DNA of 64,000 nt, taken from contig NZ_OCNH01000005.1 in the NCBI RefSeq assembly GCF_900230225.1, forward strand, positions 186,001 through 250,000, in the 5' to 3' direction. The first letter of the stretch is position 1. Each line of letters opens with the position of its first letter. The position numbers and the translations under genes were made by a program. The notes below the pieces were generated by a model. That model ran no database searches and had not been told where the DNA came from. It saw nothing but the letters and a program-made list of their open reading frames with translations. Origin of the DNA: Spirosoma fluviale. GTDB taxonomy: Bacteria > Bacteroidota > Bacteroidia > Cytophagales > Spirosomataceae. Positions 23,198 through 32,227 of the stretch are shown here, piece by piece.

Positions 23198-23776
23198 ATG
23201 ACCAATGCCATCTTCTACCAGTTTCTTCAGCGCTTCTGCCCATTTACCGAAACGGAATCCGATGCCCTGTTTGCCTTGTTCGAGCCGTTGGCGGCAGGCC
23301 GGAAACAACATCTCCAGCAGGAAGGCGACCGGGTAGAACGGGTTTACTTTGTGCAATCGGGCGTGTTGCGCGGCTATTACCTCAAAGAAGGCGAAGAGAT
23401 AACATCTAACTTTTACTTCGGGCCAACATTGACGGGCGATGTGGTGGCCCTGCGGGAAAAGACAACTACCCGACTGAATATTCAGGTGATCGAAGAGGGG
23501 ATACTCTGGCAGGCACGACTCGCTCAGATTGATGAACTATCAGAACAATACCCGATCATGTACCGGTTGTTTATGGTCTTTTTTGAGCGGCTCTATGCTT
23601 TCAATCACAAACGCCAGCTCTCGTTTATTTACGACACGCCCACCGAACGGTATCTAAAACTATTTGCCGAACGCCCCAAAGTAATAGCGCAGATTCCGCA
23701 GCATTACATCGCTTCTTACCTCGGTATCAAACCCGAATCGCTTAGTCGTATCCGAAAGCGGATTATGCACGAGTGA
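23198..23776 (+). CDS. Crp/Fnr family transcriptional regulator
   Basis: 192 residues. The cyclic-nucleotide-binding-like beta-barrel spans about 25-120 (GRKQHLQQEGDRVERVYFVQ, SGVLRGYYLKEGEEITSNFY). The C-terminal helix-turn-helix is about 145-190 (TPTERYLKLFAERPK, then IASYLGIKPESLSRIRKRI). This short type, common in Bacteroidota, often lacks cAMP contacts, and no RAAS-like motif is seen here. It is divergent from the tricorn-like gene and may regulate it or the outer-membrane protein downstream; this is only inferred from position. Confidence 0.88.
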   Translation: MTNAIFYQFLQRFCPFTETESDALFALFEPLAAGRKQHLQQEGDRVERVYFVQSGVLRGYYLKEGEEITSNFYFGPTLTGDVVALREKTTTRLNIQVIEEGILWQARLAQIDELSEQYPIMYRLFMVFFERLYAFNHKRQLSFIYDTPTERYLKLFAERPKVIAQIPQHYIASYLGIKPESLSRIRKRIMHE

Positions 23777-23863
23777 GTTTTTCTTAACCGAAGTCAACGT
23801 TTTCGGCGAAGGCGGTCCGCCACCTTTGTCCTGTCCAACGACGGACATTAAAACATGTTGACG

Positions 23864-24490
23864 ATGAAAAATTATCTGATTGGGCTGACGTTGGCCTTTG
23901 CCGTTAGCAGCCCGCTGGCCGCACAAACGCAGAAGTTACCCGTTTATGGGGAAATTGGTTTAGGCGTTGGTCAAACGCTTTTTGGAAGCGGAACGAGAGC
24001 CAGTTTGCAGAGAGCCCTCGGCGGCAGTGGCTTCGACCCCGGTACCGGAAACAATGTAATGATGGGGTTTTACGTAGCCCCCGAGAACTGGCACGGGCTG
24101 GGCGTTGGCTCGCGCATTCGGGGTACGTTCGGAGCGCCTGTTAAGGGCGATGCGGGTGACCAGTACATTTTCAATTATTACAACCTCGCTTTATCGGCCA
24201 AATACTATGTGTCCGGACAATTCAACCGGGGGTTTTATGGGCGGGGTAGTTTTGGTTTCGGGCAGTTCACAACCAAGCGGCTCATCGAAAGTAGCAACAT
24301 CTTTGCCCATCAGTACGCCATTGGCACTTCGGTGATGCTTGGGGCGGGGTATACGGTGCCGTTCCGACGAACGGCCCTGAGTCTTGAAGGCGAATGGGAA
24401 TCGGCCAGTCGTAACGGTACCGTAAATGGCGTGGGCGACGTTCGGTTTCGCTCGGGCCAGCTTGGGGTGAACCTTATTCTATCGTACTAA
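23864..24490 (+). CDS. Outer-membrane beta-barrel protein, hypothetical
   Basis: 208 residues from ATG 23864 (signal peptide MKNYLIGLTLAFAVSSPLAA, then QTQ); a Met three codons upstream is possible. The mature part alternates Gly/aromatic-rich strands (YGEIGLGVGQTLFGSG, YNLALSAKYYVSGQ, YGRGSFGFGQF, LGVNLILSY) and ends in an aromatic residue, as outer-membrane barrels do. No family is recognised. CACCTTTG at 23821-23828, one base off the -7 consensus, could be its promoter. Confidence 0.7.
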   Translation: MKNYLIGLTLAFAVSSPLAAQTQKLPVYGEIGLGVGQTLFGSGTRASLQRALGGSGFDPGTGNNVMMGFYVAPENWHGLGVGSRIRGTFGAPVKGDAGDQYIFNYYNLALSAKYYVSGQFNRGFYGRGSFGFGQFTTKRLIESSNIFAHQYAIGTSVMLGAGYTVPFRRTALSLEGEWESASRNGTVNGVGDVRFRSGQLGVNLILSY

Positions 24491-24520
24491 TTAGCCACAA
24501 ACTCAGTACCTTTCAGAGCT

Positions 24521-25435
24521 ATGAACAGACAAACCATTTTGGGCGCTGGCGGGGTGATTGCTACCAAATTGGCCCGCCAGCTTCCCACCTATACCGACAC
24601 CATTCGGCTGGTTAGCCGTAACCCCAAAGCGGTCAACCCGACCGATGAACTGGTTCAGGCCGATCTGACCGATGCTCAGGAAACGGATGCCGTTGTAGCC
24701 GGTTCGGACATCGTGTATCTGGTAGTTGGATTGCCGTACAAGACGTCCATCTGGCAGGAAAAATGGCCTAAAGTCATGCAGAACACGATAGATGCCTGCG
24801 AACGACACGGCGCTAAGCTCGTCTTTTTCGATAACGTGTACATGTATGGGCGCGTGAGCGGCTGGATGACGGAAGAAACGCCATTCAACCCCGTCAGTAA
24901 AAAAGGCGAAGTACGCGCCCACATTGCCCGGATGCTGCTCGACGCTATGCAAGCCGGGCGGGTAACGGCACTCATTGCCCGCTCCGCCGATTTCTACGGG
25001 CCAAATGTGCCCAACTCCGTTACCGAAGCTCTCGTATTTAGCAAATTGAAAGTTGGTAAAATGGCTAACTGGCTGGTGAATGCGCAGGTGAAACACTCCA
25101 TGACGCTGGTTGCCGATGCGGCCCGAGGTACGGCCGTTCTCGGAAACACACCGGCTGCTTACGGACAAACCTGGCACCTCCCCACCGACCGCCAGCCGCT
25201 AACGGGCCACGAGTTCATTACTCAGGCAGTGGCTGCGTATGGGGTCAAACCCAACTACTCGGTACTGTCGAACTGGATGGTTTGGCTGGGCGGATTGTTC
25301 AACCCGGTTGTCGGCGAAACGCGGGAAATGCTCTATCAGAGCGACTCGGACTACTTGTTCGACAGTACTAAATTCGAGAAGCAGTTCTTCCCGGCTACAA
25401 GGTATAGTGAAGGAATTCGCCAGTCGGCCGTTTGA
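24521..25435 (+). CDS. NAD-dependent epimerase/dehydratase family protein
   Basis: 304 residues with a Rossmann fold. The dinucleotide loop is ILGAGGVIATKLARQL at 5-20, a divergent form of GxxGxxG. Further blocks are LVQADLTDA, VVGLPYKTSIW, VFFDNVYMYGR, with the Tyr in the position of the YxxxK site, and ARSADFYGPNVPNS. It is an atypical short-chain dehydrogenase of the NmrA/epimerase type, substrate unknown; the classical YxxxK is not clearly present. TACCTTTC (24507-24514) just before the ATG could be a -7 box and would make the message almost leaderless. A VOC protein gene follows. Confidence 0.82.
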   Translation: MNRQTILGAGGVIATKLARQLPTYTDTIRLVSRNPKAVNPTDELVQADLTDAQETDAVVAGSDIVYLVVGLPYKTSIWQEKWPKVMQNTIDACERHGAKLVFFDNVYMYGRVSGWMTEETPFNPVSKKGEVRAHIARMLLDAMQAGRVTALIARSADFYGPNVPNSVTEALVFSKLKVGKMANWLVNAQVKHSMTLVADAARGTAVLGNTPAAYGQTWHLPTDRQPLTGHEFITQAVAAYGVKPNYSVLSNWMVWLGGLFNPVVGETREMLYQSDSDYLFDSTKFEKQFFPATRYSEGIRQSAV

Positions 25436-25513
25436 TGAAGGCGACTAGGCGAGATAAACGAAAAGTCAAAATTTCATGTTGATACATCAAATTGACAATC
25501 CGGGTTATTCGCT

Positions 25514-25999
25514 ATGTCTGATTACACTATCCCCGCTCAAACGCGCATTGGGCATATTCACCTAAAAGTCGCCGACCTCGACCGGGCGCTGGCGTTTTAC
25601 CGCGACCTGCTCGGTTTCTCGCTCGTTACCATGTACGGGACCGAAGCCGCGTTTATTTCCGCTGGCGGCTACCATCATCACATCGGGTTAAATACCTGGT
25701 ATAGTAAAGACGCGCCCCCCGCGCCAACACGGGCCGCTGGCTTGTTTCATACCGCCATTTTGTACCCAACCCGTCGTGATCTGGCTGTGGCGTTGAAACG
25801 GCTCATCGACGCAAAATACCCCATAACGGGCGCATCCGATCACGGTGTTTCCGAAGCCATCTACCTCAACGACCCCGACCACAACGGCGTTGAACTCTAC
25901 TGGGACCGCCCCCGCGACGAATGGCCGCTCAAACCTGATGGCTCCATCGAAATGTTCACGCACCCGCTGGATCTGGAAGGGTTGCTTGGGGAGATATAA
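25514..25999 (+). CDS. VOC family protein (ring-cleavage dioxygenase-like)
   Basis: 161 residues, two beta-alpha-beta-beta-beta units of the vicinal oxygen chelate fold. IGHIHLKVADLDRALAFYRD carries the first metal His, AGLFHTAILYPTRRDL the second and DPDHNGVELYWDRP the Glu. This pattern is like the half-size catechol-2,3-dioxygenase/glyoxalase group (CatE-like). Substrate is unknown. It may form a unit with the epimerase-like gene 78 bases upstream. Confidence 0.85.
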   Translation: MSDYTIPAQTRIGHIHLKVADLDRALAFYRDLLGFSLVTMYGTEAAFISAGGYHHHIGLNTWYSKDAPPAPTRAAGLFHTAILYPTRRDLAVALKRLIDAKYPITGASDHGVSEAIYLNDPDHNGVELYWDRPRDEWPLKPDGSIEMFTHPLDLEGLLGEI

Positions 26000-26065
26000 G
26001 TTTTTAGAGTGGTTTTGCCATGCCTCTTCGACAGCTAATCTTGTAGGGTAGGCAAGGCGTCAAAA

Positions 26066-26221
26066 CAGTCGCGTAGCGACGAAATGTTTGTAGATAAGAG
26101 CTCTCCAGTGTCTAGCAGCGTGCCGTAGGTACGCAACAATCGGTAGAAGTCGCGTACCTACGGCACGCCAGTTGAGACCATTACCAACTTTTGCTACAAA
26201 CATTTCGTCGCTATGCGACTG
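26066..26221. repeat. Nested palindromic element, copy 1
   Basis: Outer arms 26066-26093 and 26194-26221 (28 bases) match as reverse complements with one mismatch. Inside them, arms 26118-26134 and 26152-26168 (17 bases) match perfectly, giving a hairpin within a stem. A second copy is at 40229-40380. The gap between the VOC gene and the DUF1080 gene (26000-26362) holds nothing else that I recognise. Confidence 0.9.
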
Positions 26222-26362
26222 GCTAGCCACGCTACTGGGTCTATCACGATAGTGTGCTTTAAAAATTCAGGAGTGCTTAGCGAGTAATAGCCTCAGGATA
26301 AAGGCTTGTGTCATCCATGCAAAGTCCTCATATCCTTTATGAGTTGGGGCCATCAACTCCTC

Positions 26363-27202
26363 CTACTTCACCAACTCCGTCGGCAACTGATCAATGTTCC
26401 GAATTTGGATATTCCGGTAGAACACCTCGGCCCCTTCGGATTGAATCTGAATTTTACCCTTCGTCAGCGGCTCCACCTGACCGTTGACGAGGTGGCGGGT
26501 TTTGGTGAGTACCAGATTGACTTTGCCGTTCATGACGTGGACACAGGTGTCGTCGAAACAATACAACTCCAGCACGTTCCACTGACCGGATGGTTTCTCG
26601 GCGTCCGGGTTTTTGAGGCACGACCGTCCGGCGGGTGTTTTGTCCTGGAAGGTGACGAGCGGAGCGCCCGGCTCATACACGTAAGTGCCCTTCTCGTTTT
26701 TACGGGCGGTAATATCGGTCAGCACGTTCATAACGCCCCAGTAATCGCCACAATCGCCCTCCTGCACCTGCAATTCAAACGATTCCATCCATAACATCGG
26801 CGTGCCGTGCGGACCGACACTGTGGTACAATAGGCCGCTGTCTCGCGGACGGTCGAGTTTGGGTGGCCATTTCTGCGTTCCCCATTGGAACTCCATTCGG
26901 AGGTGATAGTTGCCGTAATCGGCCAGGGTATTGATGCCGCCGAAGGTCTCGCCCGATATGCGTAACGCCGGTTTACCATCGACCGTCACGACCGAAAAAA
27001 CATGATTGGGGTCGTTGTTCAGGCCCAGCGGGGGCGTTTTGTCGTTCGCGCCGTCTTTGGCGTACGGTTTATCCAGATACGTTTCCCAGCCGCTGAGGTT
27101 TTTGCCGTTGAACAACGATTGCCATTTCGCCGACGATTGGGCCGTTACCGACGAAGCGATCAGCAAACAAATACCGGCAGACAGTAAGCGTAATGTCATC
27201 AT
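26363..27202 (-). CDS. DUF1080 domain protein (3-keto-disaccharide hydrolase family)
   Basis: 279 residues. Signal peptide MMTLRLLSAGICLLIASSV, cleaved near AQS. The mature part has the DUF1080 concanavalin-like fold: SLFNGKNLSGWETYLDK, FSVVTVDGKPALRISGE, YHLRMEFQWGTQKWPP, DSGLLYHSVG and MWMESFELQVQEGDCGDYWG. The domain is known to include hydrolases of 3-keto-disaccharides made by Gfo/Idh/MocA dehydrogenases. It is periplasmic by its signal. A shorter relative is at 31560-32156. Confidence 0.88.
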   Translation of the reverse strand: MMTLRLLSAGICLLIASSVTAQSSAKWQSLFNGKNLSGWETYLDKPYAKDGANDKTPPLGLNNDPNHVFSVVTVDGKPALRISGETFGGINTLADYGNYHLRMEFQWGTQKWPPKLDRPRDSGLLYHSVGPHGTPMLWMESFELQVQEGDCGDYWGVMNVLTDITARKNEKGTYVYEPGAPLVTFQDKTPAGRSCLKNPDAEKPSGQWNVLELYCFDDTCVHVMNGKVNLVLTKTRHLVNGQVEPLTKGKIQIQSEGAEVFYRNIQIRNIDQLPTELVK

Positions 27203-27290
27203 AAAAAGGGTTTGGTGATAATGTATTTGAGCAGAATTAGTCTACTACTATCGGTCGTTTAAAGTGGGTGCAAACTGAGGTAGTATTTTG

Positions 27291-27379
27291 CGTCGGACTA
27301 CCCCCAACCCCCTAAAGGGGGCTAAAGCTTGACTATTCTCAACCTGAGCCCCCTTTAGGGGGTTGGGGGTGGTCCGACG
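27291..27379. repeat. Long palindrome with CCCCCAACCCCCT arms
   Basis: Arms 27291-27323 and 27347-27379 (33 bases) are reverse complements with one mismatch. Short matching words further out (CAAACTGAG and CTCAGTTT) suggest the symmetry once extended beyond. It lies between the divergent DUF1080 and lipoprotein genes; the gap 27203-27539 holds nothing else I recognise. Confidence 0.85.
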
Positions 27380-27539
27380 GATCGGTAAAACGTCCGAATA
27401 CTCAGTTTACACTGTATTTAAAGTCGTTCCCTTACTCGCTTTTCGCTCTTTCACTCTTTCGTTCTTTAACTAAGGTATTCCAACCTTTCCGTGAACACTC
27501 CGTTACTATCGGGATGTATTACGTACTCAACATACAATC

Positions 27540-28643
27540 ATGAAACAGTTCATTATTCCGATTCTACTCGGACTGGGCCTGGCCGCTGGCTGCCAGAAGA
27601 AAGAAAATGCCAAAGGTGTGGATACCGGCGATCTCGATAGTGCCAAAGAGACCGTTTCGACGGTGGGCGATCCCAAACTCCTGTACACGCTCCCCGCTAA
27701 ATACAACACGCCCGATGGCATGGCGCTGGCTCCCGATGGCACGGTCTATCTGTCCGTTCCCAATCTGGCCGACAACAGCTACCCCGGCGTTATCGTGACG
27801 TTTGCCGCCGATTCGGTGCAGTTCTTCACCAGCTTACCCGCGCACCCTGATACTAAACATGCCTGCCCGATGGATCTGGCGTTTGGTCCCGATGGTAATT
27901 TGTACTATGCCGACAACCAGTACGAAAACGATAAAAACTACAAATCGCGGCTGATGCGTATCAAGATGAGTGGCGGCAAGGCGGTGGGCGTGGAGCCGGT
28001 GGTAACGGGCTTCGGCCTGTCGAATGCGGTGGTCTGGAAAGGCAACACCATTTACGTAACCGACAGCCAGTGGGATATGCCCGACAACGACAAAGGCAGT
28101 GCCGTTTTCCATTTCACGCTCGATGAACTGAACAAAGGTTTGGTGGCCCTGAAACCCAAAACGATGGACCCGCACGTGCTGGCGACCTTTACCACAACAG
28201 TAAACGAAACGGGCGTCGATAACGGCGCGGATGGGCTGGATTATGACAGCAAAGGCAATTTCTACACCGGCTCCTTCGGCGATGGCACGCTTTACAAACT
28301 AACCCTCAAACCCGATGGCTCACTGGCCTCGAAAGAAGTGGTGAAGGTAAGCGAACCAATTGCCTGCGTAGACGGCCTGATCATTGACCGCAAATCGGAC
28401 AAAATCTACCTCTGCAACTCGCGCATGAACTCGATCCAAACCGTTACGCCCGATGGTAAAGTAAGTACGCTGGTACAAAACGGCGATACCGACGGAAAAG
28501 ACGGCCGAATCGACCAACCCGCCGAAGTCCTGCTAAAAGGCAACCGGCTCTTTATCACCGACTTCGACAAGCCCGAAAAGAAATTCGTCAACACCAAAGC
28601 CGACGATGTGCATACGATGTCGTATGTTGATTTAGGGAAATAG
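27540..28643 (+). CDS. SMP-30/gluconolactonase-like beta-propeller lipoprotein
   Basis: 367 residues. Lipoprotein signal MKQFIIPILLGLGLAAGC, with Cys18 as the lipid-modified residue. The mature protein is a six-bladed propeller of the SMP-30/gluconolactonase/LRE type: YNTPDGMALAPDGTVYLSVP, PMDLAFGPDGNLYYAD, NGADGLDYDSKGNFYTGSFG, CVDGLIIDRKSDKIYLCN. These proteins are lactonases or sugar-acid binders; metal ligands would be the Asp/Asn/Glu of the blades. It should be anchored to a membrane, facing the periplasm. No partner gene is adjacent. Confidence 0.85.
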   Translation: MKQFIIPILLGLGLAAGCQKKENAKGVDTGDLDSAKETVSTVGDPKLLYTLPAKYNTPDGMALAPDGTVYLSVPNLADNSYPGVIVTFAADSVQFFTSLPAHPDTKHACPMDLAFGPDGNLYYADNQYENDKNYKSRLMRIKMSGGKAVGVEPVVTGFGLSNAVVWKGNTIYVTDSQWDMPDNDKGSAVFHFTLDELNKGLVALKPKTMDPHVLATFTTTVNETGVDNGADGLDYDSKGNFYTGSFGDGTLYKLTLKPDGSLASKEVVKVSEPIACVDGLIIDRKSDKIYLCNSRMNSIQTVTPDGKVSTLVQNGDTDGKDGRIDQPAEVLLKGNRLFITDFDKPEKKFVNTKADDVHTMSYVDLGK

Positions 28644-28864
28644 TGGATGGTGCTCGGTGCTGATGAAGTTGGTGTGAGTCGGCTTTGTCAGCACCGTTGA
28701 AAAGTGAAAATGTGCGATAAGTGAATTGTTTAATCTGGACAGGTTCCCGTCTGTGCCTTCTACCTACCTTATATTTGTAAAACAGTAGAGTTATTAAATG
28801 GAAAGTTAATATATTTATGAAGAAAGGGGTTTTCAATATTTGAGCTAGGTAGAATTATATAGGT

Positions 28865-29965
28865 TTACTTAAACCGTTCTTTAAATTCCTTCCATTTCTT
28901 AAATAAATCTGGCCAATCAACCTGTAAATCGCTTGTTTTGGAGGACTCTACTTCAAAATGATTTACGAGAAATTTCAACTGAAAACAACTTTCTGTACTT
29001 ATGTCATTTATTTGGTTAAGTAAGAATTGAATGGTGTCATCAATACTTGGCCTAAGTGATGGTTCTACGGAAAGCATCCTTTTTATAAATTTAAAGACAG
29101 TTTCGTTAATACTCACGCCATCTTCTAGTAACTCTATTTTACAGTCGTTTTTAATCCATTTTTCCCATTTATCCTTTTTTGTCCATTTTCCTGAGTTTCC
29201 ATGTTGAGCTTTGGGCCAAAAGTCGCTTAGTTTAATGCCAACTGGATGATAGCCATTGGTAATTAATTCATAAAAGATAACTCCTAATGCAAAAACATCT
29301 GTAGCTTGAGTTAATCTAAGTTTTTTCCATTGCTCAGGAGCCATATATGGTCTTGAACCATCATAGATACCGCAATCAATTGAGGCATTTGCAAGTCCAA
29401 AATCAGCAATAATGGCAAAGTCATATATGTCTAAGTTAGGTAAACCAACAACATCATTTTTGATATTTTGAATAAAAATGTTTGCTGGCTTTAAATCTTG
29501 ATGGGCAATCAATCCTCTTCGGTAACAATGTCTTAAGCCAATACATATATAAAAAAGAAGTGAATACTTTGATACTTGACTTAGTTGAGCTGTTCTAATT
29601 AAGTTTGCTAAGTCATTACCCCAATACTTAAAAGAAGCGATCGGAATGTCAAAAAAAGAATCAAAATCGAATGCCCAATGAACAAATCTGTTGTGATAAA
29701 ATGATAATTGAAGTTCTAATTCTCTAACAAATCTCCTTGCAGATTCTTCTTTAGAAACGCCAGCAATTGGCTTAGGTAATTTAATACAAGTATGACGAGG
29801 AAATGAATTTGCTCCGTAATCAAAAAGGAATATCTCCCCGCACATTCCACTAGTATGAAAAGTACATTCTCCTCTACCGAAAAAACCTTCAAGTAATATC
29901 TCCTTATAAGTATTATTGAGTTTGTGAAAATTAAATTTTTCGTCAGGTATATAATCTTGAAGCAT
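28865..29965 (-). CDS. Divergent serine/threonine protein kinase
   Basis: 366 residues. The C-lobe is a clear protein kinase: HQDLKPANIF (Asp157, Lys159, Asn162), DFG at 188-190, APE at 209-211, TDVFALGVIFYELITNGYHP. The N-lobe is unusual: there is no GxGxxG loop, but Lys62 (TCIKLPK) and a Glu in FVRELELQ could form the ATP salt bridge. Residues 25-55 are Cys/Gly/Phe-rich (FGRGECTFHTSGMCGEIF). No membrane segment or sensor domain follows. The gene is markedly A+T rich (35% G+C in 29041-29100 by hand count, against 53% in 28021-28080 of the neighbour). This suggests recent acquisition. Function unknown; a signalling or defence role is possible. Confidence 0.85.
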   Translation of the reverse strand: MLQDYIPDEKFNFHKLNNTYKEILLEGFFGRGECTFHTSGMCGEIFLFDYGANSFPRHTCIKLPKPIAGVSKEESARRFVRELELQLSFYHNRFVHWAFDFDSFFDIPIASFKYWGNDLANLIRTAQLSQVSKYSLLFYICIGLRHCYRRGLIAHQDLKPANIFIQNIKNDVVGLPNLDIYDFAIIADFGLANASIDCGIYDGSRPYMAPEQWKKLRLTQATDVFALGVIFYELITNGYHPVGIKLSDFWPKAQHGNSGKWTKKDKWEKWIKNDCKIELLEDGVSINETVFKFIKRMLSVEPSLRPSIDDTIQFLLNQINDISTESCFQLKFLVNHFEVESSKTSDLQVDWPDLFKKWKEFKERFK

Positions 29966-30140
29966 CTGTATTGTGTGTTTACTTACAGCTATTTTATAGT
30001 TATATGTGCTGCCTTGATTATCGGTTCTATACTTAAAAATAACTTTTTGGAGCTTTACGTTTAGGCGGAAAGTCGAAGTATAACTCTATAGTTTTTTGCT
30101 TCAGCCTACCTTATCAAAACTTTTTTTTGATCGTAATCTT

Positions 30141-31250
30141 TTAGAAGCTATCGCCATTAAGTCCTTCAAGATAAATGAATGACCACATTCCATTGGCAGA
30201 AGTTCCACAACCTGGATAACCCTCAACCATCGCAAACTTAATTCTTCTCCCTGGAACCATTAAAGAAGGCAGATTCATAGAAGCTGAATGGCTCATTTCA
30301 TTTTCTCCACTCCAACTTGTTTGATCTAAATGTACTGTCCAGTCTTCATTTTTTATGTCTCGGAAGTCATTAGCGAAAGAAGGGCTTGATTTAACAATAT
30401 GTACTTTTACTTCGCCTAAATCTTTCGATACTTCTGTAATAATGCCATATAGGAAATGATAGCTTCCATACCAAATTTCATTATTTTCAGCAGTTCTATA
30501 CTCTTCTCGAATTAGACTTCTTACATCATAAATAGGGAAATTATTTTCATTGTCATTTGGTGGCGGTGGAATTGCACCGTTATATCGAGTTTGATTTGCT
30601 TCATTCCAACCTTGTGTAATGGCTTCTATTCTCTCAGACTTAGGTGGATGGGTTGTAGAGCCGGTTTCACTACCAAGAGTTCTAATCGCATTTGTAGCAT
30701 CATCAAGTGTCGCACCCAACTTGTATAATATAAAGCCTGAGTATTTATCTGCTTCTAACTCATCCCTTGGGTTTGAACCTTTGCTTGTGATTGTATGCCC
30801 AGAAAGATGGTGTCCTATTTCGTGGGCTAATATTGACATTGAAGACCAGTAACTGCCTGATTTTATATCGGTATATGAGAGTAATCTTGGGTCATACAAT
30901 ATGTACCTTTTATTATCAATGACTGTTGCAATTGCATTATCAATTGACGCACTATATATTTTGAAATTTGAAGCCAAACCTGAAAACTTTAGGATTGAGT
31001 TGATTTGACTTATTTCTCTTTGTCGTGGTTCATAAAGGGTAATTGTTTCATTACTTGGGGTGTAATTATAACCACACCCTCCAAAATTGCCATTTATACT
31101 ACCATTTATGTTACTATTCGGTTCTACAACTACAATCGGTTTTTCGGCTATTGAACTATCGGTTTGCTTAGCCTTATTGTCGTTGGTGTTGTTACAGGAT
31201 GTCAAAAGAATAAGTGTTGTCAGGATTAGTATTAGATGTATGTTCATCAC
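30141..31250 (-). CDS. Lipoprotein with M48-like HExxH metalloprotease motif
   Basis: 369 residues. Lipoprotein signal at 1-19 (LILILTTLILLTSC, Cys19). Residues 75-205 hold a zinc-protease-like core: LAHEIGHHLSGH (His143, Glu144, His147) and ELEADKYSGFILYKLGA, where Glu166 is the likely third ligand; the following TTHPPKSERIEAI matches the tail of periplasmic M48-type proteins. The C-terminal 130 residues are not recognised. A Gly/Asn-rich linker (about 46-60, NINGSINGNFGGCG) precedes the core. The gene shares the low G+C of the kinase gene, 175 bases downstream on the same strand, and may have arrived with it. The start is the first of two Met codons. Confidence 0.75.
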   Translation of the reverse strand: MMNIHLILILTTLILLTSCNNTNDNKAKQTDSSIAEKPIVVVEPNSNINGSINGNFGGCGYNYTPSNETITLYEPRQREISQINSILKFSGLASNFKIYSASIDNAIATVIDNKRYILYDPRLLSYTDIKSGSYWSSMSILAHEIGHHLSGHTITSKGSNPRDELEADKYSGFILYKLGATLDDATNAIRTLGSETGSTTHPPKSERIEAITQGWNEANQTRYNGAIPPPPNDNENNFPIYDVRSLIREEYRTAENNEIWYGSYHFLYGIITEVSKDLGEVKVHIVKSSPSFANDFRDIKNEDWTVHLDQTSWSGENEMSHSASMNLPSLMVPGRRIKFAMVEGYPGCGTSANGMWSFIYLEGLNGDSF

Positions 31251-31559
31251 GGTGTGTTTAGAGAGGCTATGTATAACTTTTCAATATAAGGAATTTTATA
31301 ATAGGTTCACACCTATTTGTACTCTACTAGACTTAAAGTATAATAATAGGGAAGTTTAAGCTAACCGTTACCCTTAAGGAAATTGGTGACTTTCACTCTG
31401 ATTTGTTGAATTAAAGGATAAATTATTAACTCAAAAACGAATCCCAGTCCATCGAAACGTAATAATTAGAACGTCTCGGTAAACTGGGATTTATATATTT
31501 CTAACTCAACTTAGCCTTAGCCTTCGGCTGCGCGGGCTGAAGGACCGCGGTACGTTTGT
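31251..31559. other. A+T-rich gap, right edge of island
   Basis: No coding signal. A+T-rich DNA runs to about 31500, then the composition returns to that of the chromosome. Arms AATCCCAGT (31440-31448) and ACTGGGATT (31483-31491) with an inner pair (AACGT, ACGT) form a weak hairpin that could end or mark the inserted block. Confidence 0.5.
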
Positions 31560-32156
31560 TTACAATTCTTTCAGCTTCATGTTCCGCCAGCGGACTTTAA
31601 TGCCGCCACCGTCGTGGATTTGCAGGGCAACGGAGCCTTCACCTTTGCCGATTTTCTCGTCGGTCAGGTCGACCATCTGGGTGCCGTTCAGGAAGGTTTG
31701 TACGTGGTCGCCCTCTACCCGGATGCGGAGCTTGTTCCAGTCGGTTGGTTTCAGGATGTTCTCTTTCTCGTCGGGAATCTGGATCAGCCAGCCCCGGCCG
31801 TACGATTCGTAGATGCCGCCCGTGTCGTGGTTGGGGGGCGCTACTTCGACCTGCCAGCCGTTCACTTTGGTGCCCTCTACCGTCGAGCGGAAGAATACCC
31901 CGCTGTTGCCGTTCGCTTCTTCTTTAAATTCCAGCGTCAGGTCGAAGTTTTTATAGTGCTTCTCCGTGGCCAGGTAGCCGTATTGTTTGTCCGGGCCGCT
32001 CTCGCAGATGAGTTCGCCGTTTTGGACGTACCATTTCTCGGTGCCGTAGATCTTCCAGCCAGACAAGTCTTTTCCGTTAAACAGCTTAACGGTCTTGGTA
32101 GGAGCCGTGAACGCGAGTGCCGCAAACAGCAGGCATATAGCAAGGCATTGTTTCAT
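31560..32156 (-). CDS. DUF1080 domain protein (3-keto-disaccharide hydrolase family)
   Basis: 198 residues: signal peptide (MKQCLAICLLFAALAFTAP) plus a single DUF1080 domain: VKLFNGKDLSGWKIYGTEKW, NFDLTLEFKEEANGNSGVFF, WQVEVAPPNHDTGGIYESYG, VRVEGDHVQTFLNG and the final IHDGGGIKVRWRNMKLKEL. This is the short form with the same fold as the protein at 26363. It heads a minus-strand sugar block that includes GH97 and a lactonase, and lies 70 bases after the GH97 gene. Confidence 0.9.
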   Translation of the reverse strand: MKQCLAICLLFAALAFTAPTKTVKLFNGKDLSGWKIYGTEKWYVQNGELICESGPDKQYGYLATEKHYKNFDLTLEFKEEANGNSGVFFRSTVEGTKVNGWQVEVAPPNHDTGGIYESYGRGWLIQIPDEKENILKPTDWNKLRIRVEGDHVQTFLNGTQMVDLTDEKIGKGEGSVALQIHDGGGIKVRWRNMKLKEL

Positions 32157-32227
32157 GGGGTATTAGGTTTTGGGGTTAATAAAATTTTTAAAGAATTACG
32201 ATTTTCGGCTAAAATACGCCAGTTGCC

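Noticed and set aside
26066..26221. Insertion sequence or integron
   Set aside because: No transposase or integrase reading frame lies in or beside the element; only inverted repeats are visible.
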